The notes under the pieces: model-generated
Told to the model about the DNA's origin: nothing
Database searches by the model: none
What the model saw: the letters and a program-made list of their open reading frames with translations, nothing else
Translations under genes and position numbers: made by a program
Shown here: one piece after another, positions 58,272 to 64,000 of the stretch
Position numbering within the stretch: the first letter of the stretch is position 1
How the letters are laid out: every line of letters starts with the position of its first letter
From: Thermomonas sp.
GTDB lineage: Bacteria; Pseudomonadota; Gammaproteobacteria; Xanthomonadales; Xanthomonadaceae
NCBI RefSeq assembly: GCF_029945965.1
Contig: NZ_JAQSDO010000006.1
Location: 124,001-188,000, forward strand
Direction: 5' to 3'
Length of the DNA stretch: 64,000 nucleotides

Positions 58272-58685
58272 ATGAACGATTTCGCCGGATACGCCGTGTT
58301 CTTTTTCCCGCCCGCACTCGAGGCGCTGGGTGAAGCGATCAAACCCTATTTGCAGGACGGCCCGGCCGGCATGCACGTGCCATGCCGCGAAATCGACACC
58401 GGCGGTGCGTTCATCGAGATGACACTGCAGGGCCACACCAGCGACGGTCACGAAATAGCGCTGGAACTGATGGTGCCCGGCGCGATGGTGCGGATGATCG
58501 TGTCCGCGCGCAGCGACGCCGAGTTCGGGTTCTACGACCGCAGCCGGGCAGCGCATGTGCTGGTAGAGCCGGGGCTTGTGCCTGCAGATGTTCCTGCGGA
58601 AGTGGCGACCCTACAGCCAGCTACATCGGAGCCCGCGGTCAAAACACCAGATGCAGCAGCGGCCGCAGAAAAGGGGCCAGAGTGA
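58272..58685 (+). CDS. Uncharacterised protein, C-terminus derived from a repeat
   Basis: A 137-residue soluble protein with no motif I can name. Residues 1-100 look folded (AGYAVFFFPPALEALGEAIKPYL, IALELMVPGAMVRMIVSARSDAEFGFY); the rest is Ala/Pro/Glu-rich. The final EKGPE and the stop fall in the left arm of the repeat element at 58666-58753, so the tail was probably acquired by insertion. It has no close partner; bpt converges from the other side. Confidence 0.6.
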   Translation: MNDFAGYAVFFFPPALEALGEAIKPYLQDGPAGMHVPCREIDTGGAFIEMTLQGHTSDGHEIALELMVPGAMVRMIVSARSDAEFGFYDRSRAAHVLVEPGLVPADVPAEVATLQPATSEPAVKTPDAAAAAEKGPE

Positions 58686-58753
58686 AGTTTCCTGACCAAG
58701 ATCTGGAATGATCGAAGAAGACCAGCAGGAAATTTACTCTGGCCCCTTTTCTG
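58666..58753. mobile_element. Non-autonomous inverted-repeat element (GGGGCCAGAGT type), copy 2
   Basis: Arms CAGAAAAGGGGCCAGAGT plus GAAGTTTCCTG (58666-58694) and the complement (58726-58753) flank 31 bases. The arms differ by two positions, and from copy 1 at 51678 mainly by GGGGCC for GGGGTC. It lies between the uncharacterised gene and bpt. The left arm again supplies a TGA, ending the upstream gene in KGPE. Confidence 0.7.
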
Positions 58754-58767
58754 GAACCACGTACTGG

Positions 58768-59487
58768 TCACGCCTGCAATCGCCGCCAGCTGCGGCCGTC
58801 GAAACCCTCCAGCGGCTGGAAGCGGCGCTTGTAGTCCATCTTGGCGTGGCCGGCGATCCAGTAGCCCAGGTACAGGTGGCTGCGGTGATCGCGCGCGGCC
58901 CATTCGAGTTGCTTGAGTACGCCCAGCGTGCCCAGTCCCCGGATTGATTCATCGGGGTCGTAGAAGGTGTAGACCGCCGAGAGCGCGCCTTCGACCAGGT
59001 CGGTGACCGCGACTGCCAGTAACCGGTGGCTGCCGTGTTCACGCAGTTCCAGGAAGCGGCCATCGTTCCAGGAGCCAATCAGGAATTGTTCGAATTCCGG
59101 TGCGCCATGGTCGTCCATGCCGCCGCCGGCGTGGCGTGCGGCCAGGTATTTGCGATACATCGCCAGGTGCTCGTCGGTGCGTATTGGCGCCACGATCCTG
59201 GCATCGACATCGGCATTGCGCGCCAGGCAGCGGCGCTGGCCGCGATCGGGTTTGAAGCTGGCGACCGGCACGCGCACCGCCACGCAGGCTTGGCAACCGG
59301 CGCAGGCAGGGCGGTAGATGATGTCGCCGGAGCGGCGGAAGCCCCAGTCCAATGCCATCGGGTACAGCGTTGGCAGGCGCGGGTCGCGCGGATCCAGCAC
59401 CAGGTCGCGGGCCTCGCGATCACTCCAGTATCCGCAGGGATGGGTGCCGGTGCGGAACATGCGCAGGTTGTCGGCATCGGTGCCCAT
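58768..59487 (-). CDS. bpt: Aspartate/glutamate leucyltransferase Bpt
   Basis: A 239-residue member of the ATE1 family. Bpt attaches Leu from tRNA to N-terminal Asp or Glu, marking proteins for the ClpS-ClpAP N-end rule pathway. The N-terminal domain has HPCGYW and the Cys-rich PACAGCQAC, and the C-terminal domain has YLGYWI and [11 protein letters not shown]. Family length fits. It ends 14 bases from the repeat element. Confidence 0.9.
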   Translation of the reverse strand: MGTDADNLRMFRTGTHPCGYWSDREARDLVLDPRDPRLPTLYPMALDWGFRRSGDIIYRPACAGCQACVAVRVPVASFKPDRGQRRCLARNADVDARIVAPIRTDEHLAMYRKYLAARHAGGGMDDHGAPEFEQFLIGSWNDGRFLELREHGSHRLLAVAVTDLVEGALSAVYTFYDPDESIRGLGTLGVLKQLEWAARDHRSHLYLGYWIAGHAKMDYKRRFQPLEGFDGRSWRRLQA

Positions 59488-59604
59488 GTCATGAGGATAA
59501 CGCCCTCGCCGTTCAGCCGCGCGATAGCCAGTGTGTCAACCGTCGTCGTGGTGCCGCGTTTTCAATGACATTCCGGTCGATGCCGGTTCGTGAGAGGAAT
59601 ACTG

Positions 59605-60210
59605 ATGAACAGCTCCATGAAGAACAAGTCCATGAAGAAGATGCAGCTTCTGTCGGTGGCGGTCGCACTGGCACTGACCTCGGCGGCGGTCTATGCACAG
59701 GTCCAGCAGGCTGCCCCTGATCGCGCCAAGCCACACGTGCAACTGGACGCCAACAAAGATGGCGTGATCGATCGTGCCGAGGCTGCCAAGGCGCCGAAGC
59801 TGGCCGAGCGCTTCGACCAACTGGACACCAACAAGGATGGCAAGCTGAGCGCCGATGAGCGTCCGCAGATGGGTGGCAAGAAGCATCCCCATGGCGCGAT
59901 GGGCGGCGGCCATGGGCGGATGATGGCGCTGGACACCGACAAGGATGGCCGCATCAGTCGCGCCGAGGCCGAAGCAGGCAAGGGCAAGCTGGCTGGGCGT
60001 TTCGACCAGATGGACGTCAACAAGGACGGTTACCTGGATCGTGCCGACATGCAGGCCAGGATGACCCAGCAGCGCGCCGAGTTCTTCAAGGGCGCCGATG
60101 CCAACCACGATGGCGCGCTGACCCGTGCCGAATTCGATGCGTTCAAGCCCGATGGCCGCGGGATGCGGCACGGTATGGATGATGCGAAGGTACCTGCTGC
60201 CAGGCCTTGA
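59605..60210 (+). CDS. EF-hand protein with five calcium loops
   Basis: A 201-residue exported protein (signal peptide ending TSAAVYAQ). Five DxNxDG-type loops occur: DANKDGVIDRAE, DTNKDGKLSADE, DTDKDGRISRAE, DVNKDGYLDRAD and DANHDGALTRAE. The glutamate or aspartate at position 12 is present in all. It probably binds calcium in the periplasm; partner unknown. GAGAGG before the ATG at 59605 sets the start. A strong hairpin follows. Confidence 0.86.
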   Translation: MNSSMKNKSMKKMQLLSVAVALALTSAAVYAQVQQAAPDRAKPHVQLDANKDGVIDRAEAAKAPKLAERFDQLDTNKDGKLSADERPQMGGKKHPHGAMGGGHGRMMALDTDKDGRISRAEAEAGKGKLAGRFDQMDVNKDGYLDRADMQARMTQQRAEFFKGADANHDGALTRAEFDAFKPDGRGMRHGMDDAKVPAARP

Positions 60211-60232
60211 TCCGCTTAAGTCACTGCAAGGC

Positions 60233-60260
60233 ACAACGCCCGGAGAAATCCGGGCGTTGT
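60233..60260. terminator. Strong hairpin between the EF-hand gene and the DUF2007 gene
   Basis: A perfect 12-base stem ACAACGCCCGGA/TCCGGGCGTTGT with a GAAA tetraloop, 22 bases after the EF-hand stop and 41 bases after the minus-strand gene stop. The following CGTTTGG is a weak T-run. It could stop both convergent transcripts. Confidence 0.7.
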
Positions 60261-60301
60261 CGTTTGGTGGCGTTCGCGCCGCTGTCAGTACTGCGAGACG
60301 T

Positions 60302-61132
60302 TCAACGTTTCGAAAGAATTTTCCAGCGGATGCCGTTGCGCTCGGCTTCGACTGTGCGTGGCTTGCCGCCACCGGATTCCACTTGCACATGGCCGCGGCC
60401 CAAGCCATCGGTCATGTAGTCATGCACCGCGACATTCCACGCTGCATCCTGCGGACAATCGCTGCTGGAAAAGGCTTCCGTCGCGTCGCCAAGTGCCAGC
60501 GATTCGATGAATTGCGGCGTGGGGTCGGCGCCATCGATCGCGATGCAGGCTTGGGCGGGTTTGGCCTTGGTGATTTCGTTTTCGATCAGCAACTTCGCCA
60601 GCGCGGTGGGAATGTCGGCGCGATAGACTTCCAGGTCTTCGGCCAGTTGCGGAATGATTGCGGGCGCGGCGTGTTTTGGTGCCGACGGCACCGCTGCCAC
60701 TGCGCGTTTGCTGGCCGGTGTAGTGGCAGTAGGGGCTTCGAGCCGCGAGTACCAGATCAACGCGCTCACCACCACGATCAACACCAGCAAACCGATCCGC
60801 ATGCGTGTCCGCGTGTTCGCCTTGCGCTTGGTCGAATCCCTGGCTTCGTGCATCGTCGACAAGGACAGGTAGCTGCTCTCACCGGCGCGTGTGCTCTCGA
60901 GCAGCCCGGCATCGCGCAAGAGCTGGCGTCCGCGCGGCTGGTCCTCGGCATTGAGGATCCAAACCGCCGGCAGCGGGCCGGACTGCCCGGCTTCGGAATA
61001 GCTGAAATTGCTGCGGCGGTTGCCGCGGTAGGAGCGGCCATCGGAGATCCGCACCTCGATGCCTTCGGCTCGCAGCAACTCGGCAACTGCCTCCACGTTC
61101 TCGAGTCTTGCGCTGCTGAATACCTGGCGCAT
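60302..61132 (-). CDS. DUF2007 domain protein with membrane anchor
   Basis: A 276-residue protein. The N-terminal domain (1-80: MRQVFSSARLENVEAVAELL) fits DUF2007, a putative signal-transducing domain, and a single hydrophobic helix at about 112-128 (GLLVLIVVVSALIWY) tethers it. The C-terminal part, an Ala/Pro linker then a Cys-containing domain, has no name I can give. It starts two bases after the tesB stop. Function unknown. Confidence 0.72.
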   Translation of the reverse strand: MRQVFSSARLENVEAVAELLRAEGIEVRISDGRSYRGNRRSNFSYSEAGQSGPLPAVWILNAEDQPRGRQLLRDAGLLESTRAGESSYLSLSTMHEARDSTKRKANTRTRMRIGLLVLIVVVSALIWYSRLEAPTATTPASKRAVAAVPSAPKHAAPAIIPQLAEDLEVYRADIPTALAKLLIENEITKAKPAQACIAIDGADPTPQFIESLALGDATEAFSSSDCPQDAAWNVAVHDYMTDGLGRGHVQVESGGGKPRTVEAERNGIRWKILSKR

Positions 61133-61134
61133 GC

Positions 61135-62055
61135 TCAGCCCTTCGGATGCAGTGGGATGTCGGCCTTGTCGGCACCGACCACGCGGATCAGGCCTTCCTG
61201 TACGGTGCTGGCGACCAGCCGGCCATTGCGGTCGAAAATCTGTCCGCGCGCAAGCCCACGCCCACCCTGCGCACTGGGGCTGTCGATGGAATACAGCAAC
61301 CATTCGTCGGCGCGGAATGCGCGGTGGAACCATAGTGCGTGGTCGAGCGAGGCCATCTGCACATCCGGCTGGTAATAGCTGATCCCGTGCGGGAAGGTCG
61401 CGGTGCCGAGCAGGTGGAAGTCGCTGGCATAAGCCAGCAACGCACGGTGTAGCTCGGCTGCATCGCCGACGCGCTCGGACAGGCGGAACCAGACTTGCTG
61501 GAACGGCGGACGCTTGGGCGGGTTCAGTTCATCGCGCGGATATACATGGCGGAATTCGAACGGTCCCTGCCGCGACAGCCAGCGCTGGACCTTGCTCGGC
61601 AGCTTCGCCATCTGTTCCGGCGACAGCGTCGGCGACGGTTCCAGGTCTTCGGGTTTCGGGACATCCGGCATCGACACCTGGTGCTCGGCGCCTTGCTCAT
61701 GTTGCTGGAACGACGCGGCCAGGAAAAAGATCGGCTTGCCGTGCTGGATCGCTGTGACCCGGCGCACCGAGAAGCTGCCGCCATCGCGGGTGCGGTCGAC
61801 GCTATAGACGATCGGTGCATCGATGTCGCCGGCGCGCAGGAAATAGCCATGCAGTGAATGCGCGTCGCGCGGCCCGCTGGCTGCGTCCATGGTCGCCTGC
61901 GCCGCCGACAATGCCTGCCCCAGTACTTGCCCACCGAACACGTACTTGGTGCCGATGTCGCGGCTCTGGCCGCGGAACAGGTTGTCTTCCAGGCGCTCCA
62001 GCGAGAGCAGTTCGACAAGCTCATTGAAAAACGATTCGGAGACGGGGGAATTCAT
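61135..62055 (-). CDS. tesB: Acyl-CoA thioesterase II (TesB)
   Basis: A 306-residue double-hotdog thioesterase that hydrolyses acyl-CoA esters. It shows YVFGGQVLGQAL, YFLRAGDIDAPIVYSVDRTRDG and, near the C-terminus, the catalytic Asp in MASLDHALWFHR with RGLARGQIFDRNGRLVAS. The ATG at 62055 gives the family length. It is seven bases behind ampD. Confidence 0.92.
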   Translation of the reverse strand: MNSPVSESFFNELVELLSLERLEDNLFRGQSRDIGTKYVFGGQVLGQALSAAQATMDAASGPRDAHSLHGYFLRAGDIDAPIVYSVDRTRDGGSFSVRRVTAIQHGKPIFFLAASFQQHEQGAEHQVSMPDVPKPEDLEPSPTLSPEQMAKLPSKVQRWLSRQGPFEFRHVYPRDELNPPKRPPFQQVWFRLSERVGDAAELHRALLAYASDFHLLGTATFPHGISYYQPDVQMASLDHALWFHRAFRADEWLLYSIDSPSAQGGRGLARGQIFDRNGRLVASTVQEGLIRVVGADKADIPLHPKG

Positions 62056-62062
62056 CCGCCGA

Positions 62063-62650
62063 TTATAGGTGCTGCGCTGCCGCAAGCCGCTGCAAAGTGG
62101 ACTCGGCCAGTACCTGTGCCCACGGGAATCGGGGTCCCGGATCGCGCTTGCGGCGGACCTTCACTCGCGGGTCGTCGCTGGCTTCGACCTCGTCCAGATC
62201 AAGATCCTCGTGCCCGGCGATCAGGCTCAGGCTCGGAATCCGCGTGCACAGGTCACGCAGCAGGTTGATCAACGCATCGATCTGCGCGTCGGAGTAGGCC
62301 TCGTCCATGGCTTGATGGCGTGAATCCAGCCAATCCGGGTAACGGCCGGTGTTGACCAGTTCGATACCGACCGAACGCGGGTTGAAGCCGCGGGTGTGGT
62401 GGGCGACATGGCCGGGATCGACGTATTCGACGATGCCGCCATCGCGGTCGATGTAGTAGTGACCACTGTTGCCGGTGCCGCTGTCTGCGTACAGCACCCG
62501 CTCGCCGAACTCGCGTGCCATCGTCAGGTCAGGCAGCTCGGTGCAGTGGATGATGACCAGGTCGATGTCGCCCAGCGGACGTGCCGCAAGCGAGGCTGCA
62601 TAGGGCAGGGGATCGATACGGACATCACTGCAATTTGGGGGCGGCGGCAT
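62063..62650 (-). CDS. ampD: N-acetylmuramoyl-L-alanine amidase (AmpD-like)
   Basis: A 195-residue zinc amidase of the amidase-2 family. Zinc ligands are H35 in LVIIHCTE, H147 in IAGHEDLD and D170 in RDPGPRFPW, with HTRGFNPRSVGIELVN between. The H147-D170 segment is longer than in E. coli AmpD. It cleaves anhydro-muropeptides in wall recycling, supplying the amgK-murU route. First of ampD-tesB-DUF2007. Confidence 0.87.
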   Translation of the reverse strand: MPPPPNCSDVRIDPLPYAASLAARPLGDIDLVIIHCTELPDLTMAREFGERVLYADSGTGNSGHYYIDRDGGIVEYVDPGHVAHHTRGFNPRSVGIELVNTGRYPDWLDSRHQAMDEAYSDAQIDALINLLRDLCTRIPSLSLIAGHEDLDLDEVEASDDPRVKVRRKRDPGPRFPWAQVLAESTLQRLAAAQHL

Positions 62651-62723
62651 GCGCCGATGCTAGCATTCACGCATGTCGACACTGCCTACCGGATTGCCAC
62701 CTGCCCATTGCACTCGCGGCGCG

Positions 62724-63254
62724 ATGAAGGGACATTGCATCCTCTCGCACGGCTTCGAAAGCGGGCCCGATGCGACCAAGGTCACCGCGCTCGCCGATGT
62801 GGCCGAGCGCCTGGGCTGGACCCACGAGCGCCCCGATTACAGCGACCTCGATGCGATGCACGAGGTGAGTGATCTCGGCGACGTGCCCACGCGCCTGCAA
62901 CGATTGCTGCAAATCGCGCGGGATGCCGCTGCTCGTGGCCCACTCATACTGGCCGGGTCGAGCTTGGGCGCCTGGATATCAGCGCGGGTCTCGCTGCAGG
63001 TGCCGGTACGCGGTCTGTTCTTGATGGCGCCACCAGTCAGCATGGGCCCTGCACCAGGACTGGATGCAGGCAACGTGCCGACCTCGATCATCCATGGCTG
63101 GCATGACGAACTGATTCCGGCAGCGCAGGTCGTCGCTTGGGCTGCGGCGCGTGATGCGCAGCTGCTGCTGGTGAACGATTCGCATCGCCTGTCCGAGCAT
63201 GTGCAGGCAAGTGCCGGCGCATTCGAACAACTACTAGTCTCGCTTTCAGCATGA
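62724..63254 (+). CDS. Small alpha/beta hydrolase (YqiA/YcfP-like)
   Basis: A 176-residue esterase-like protein. It has [16 protein letters not shown], the nucleophile elbow LAGSSLGAW, and late Asp and His in GWHDELIP and NDSHRL. Substrate unknown. I chose the ATG at 62724, giving [11 protein letters not shown]; an ATG at 62673 would add 17 residues of uncertain status. Its end overlaps rlmKL (ATGA). Confidence 0.8.
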   Translation: MKGHCILSHGFESGPDATKVTALADVAERLGWTHERPDYSDLDAMHEVSDLGDVPTRLQRLLQIARDAAARGPLILAGSSLGAWISARVSLQVPVRGLFLMAPPVSMGPAPGLDAGNVPTSIIHGWHDELIPAAQVVAWAAARDAQLLLVNDSHRLSEHVQASAGAFEQLLVSLSA

Positions 63255-64000
63255 AATTCTTCGCCAGTTGCGGCAAGGGCCTGGAATACCTGTTGGCCGA
63301 TGAACTCGTGGCGCTCGGCTGTACGCGCGCGACCGCGACCATGGCCGGCGCGAATGCCGAAGGCGAGTTGATCGACGCCCAGCGCGCGGTGATGTGGTCG
63401 CGCCTGGCCAGTCGCGTGTTGTGGCCGCTTTGCGAATTCGAGTGTGCCGACGAACACGCCCTGTTCGCCGGCGCGATGCAGGTCGACTGGACGCAGCATG
63501 TCGGGCCAGGCCACACCATCGCAGTCGATTCGCATGTGTCCGGCGATGCGATCACCCACGCGCGCTACGCCGCGCAGCGGGTCAAGGATGCGGTGGTCGA
63601 CACCTTGCGCGCGCAGACCGGCGCGCGCCCCGATGTCGATGTCGAGTCGCCGGACGTGCGCATCAACCTGGTAGTGCGCAAGGGCCGCGGCATTCTGTCG
63701 ATCGACCTTGGCGGCGGGCCGCTGCATCGGCGTGGCTGGCGGCGTGCACAAGGCGAAGCACCGCTGAAGGAAAACCTGGCGGCGGCAGTGCTCCTGCGTG
63801 GTGGCTGGCCACAGTCCTATGCCGCAGGCGGCGACCTGCTGGATCCGATGTGCGGCAGCGGCACCTTGCTGATCGAAGGCGCATTGATGGCGGCCGACGT
63901 CGCGCCCGGCCTGCTGCGCAACGGCGAAAAACTGCCAACGCGCTGGCCCGGTTTCGACGTGGATGCCTGGAAAACCCTGCAGGTGGAGGCGATCGAGCGC
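63251..64000 (+). CDS. rlmKL: 23S rRNA (guanine-N2) methyltransferase RlmKL, N-terminal part
   Basis: The first 250 residues of a bifunctional enzyme, cut by the window end. The N-terminal [17 protein letters not shown] and the THUMP-like domain to about 160 precede the methyltransferase motif [14 protein letters not shown] near residue 200. RlmL/RlmK methylates G2445 and G2069 of 23S rRNA. It overlaps the hydrolase stop by four bases. Confidence 0.92.
   Translation, partial: MKFFASCGKGLEYLLADELVALGCTRATATMAGANAEGELIDAQRAVMWSRLASRVLWPLCEFECADEHALFAGAMQVDWTQHVGPGHTIAVDSHVSGDAITHARYAAQRVKDAVVDTLRAQTGARPDVDVESPDVRINLVVRKGRGILSIDLGGGPLHRRGWRRAQGEAPLKENLAAAVLLRGGWPQSYAAGGDLLDPMCGSGTLLIEGALMAADVAPGLLRNGEKLPTRWPGFDVDAWKTLQVEAIER

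Noticed and set aside
59605..60210. Repeated loops in the EF-hand gene considered as a DNA tandem repeat
   Set aside because: The repetition is at protein level (DxNxDG motifs), with diverged codons; it is an ordinary EF-hand array.

Overview
The window is GC-rich, densely coded chromosome from a gammaproteobacterium of the Xanthomonadaceae/Lysobacteraceae (Xanthomonas, Lysobacter and Thermomonas-like relatives). The genus cannot be fixed from sequence alone. The family call rests on several traits that occur together: a fused aspartate kinase/diaminopimelate decarboxylase, the MurL/MurD2 route to D-glutamate in peptidoglycan, the amgK-murU recycling pair, a suf operon led by an Rrf2 regulator, and the order purN-purM / DUF2066 / AI-2E permease / hda. 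I see no rRNA, tRNA, CRISPR array, prophage, IS transposase or replication origin. The only mobile-looking DNA is small palindromic repeats. No gap between genes exceeds 300 bases.

Layout. 1-6.6 kb: purM-purN (-), then DUF2066 protein, AI-2E permease and hda (+), then amgK-murU (-), which salvages cell-wall sugars. 6.7-14.7 kb: a sulfate-assimilation block with cysG-cysK (-), the LysR regulator cysB (+) and cysJIH (-). 14.9-17.8 kb: an M20 peptidase, a ComEA-like helix-hairpin-helix protein and a HutD/Ves cupin. 17.7-26.2 kb: a Fur-box siderophore receptor, then the iron-sulfur operon rrf2-sufB-sufC-sufD-sufS-GNAT-Rieske, its genes mostly overlapping. 26.3-29.3 kb: a RimK peptide-modification cluster (retropepsin-like protease, ATP-grasp ligase, zinc deacylase) beside a divergent SET-domain methyltransferase. 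29.5-39.9 kb: a DUF5916 protein, three successive lipoproteins, an EF-G-like GTPase, OsmC, an amidohydrolase, a glycine-zipper envelope protein and PhzF.

40-45.4 kb: lysAC-murL-murD2, an overlapping operon that starts the DAP pathway (stem residue 3) and installs D-Glu (residue 2). 45.6-51.7 kb: dienelactone-hydrolase-like protein, polyprenyl diphosphate synthase, ssb, and rfbBACD for dTDP-L-rhamnose. 51.7-57.1 kb: eight genes on the minus strand with no gap above 30 bases: SPFH protein, 25-residue membrane peptide, ribbon-helix-helix regulator, DUF4177 protein, alpha/beta hydrolase, PH-like membrane protein, VanY-type peptidase and acyltransferase. Two TGATATCA palindromes 11 bases apart precede them. 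57.2-64 kb: a lipoprotein, a family-specific protein, bpt, an EF-hand protein, the ampD-tesB-DUF2007 operon, a small esterase and the start of rlmKL.

Themes. Cell-wall precursor supply and recycling recur (amgK, murU, lysAC, murL, murD2, VanY-type peptidase, ampD). Iron and sulfur handling forms a second block (cys, suf, Fur-box receptor). The least explained parts are the SPFH/ribbon-helix-helix operon with its twin palindromes, the RimK cluster whose protease gene lacks a normal start codon, and an inverted-repeat element whose arms supply the stop codon of three genes.
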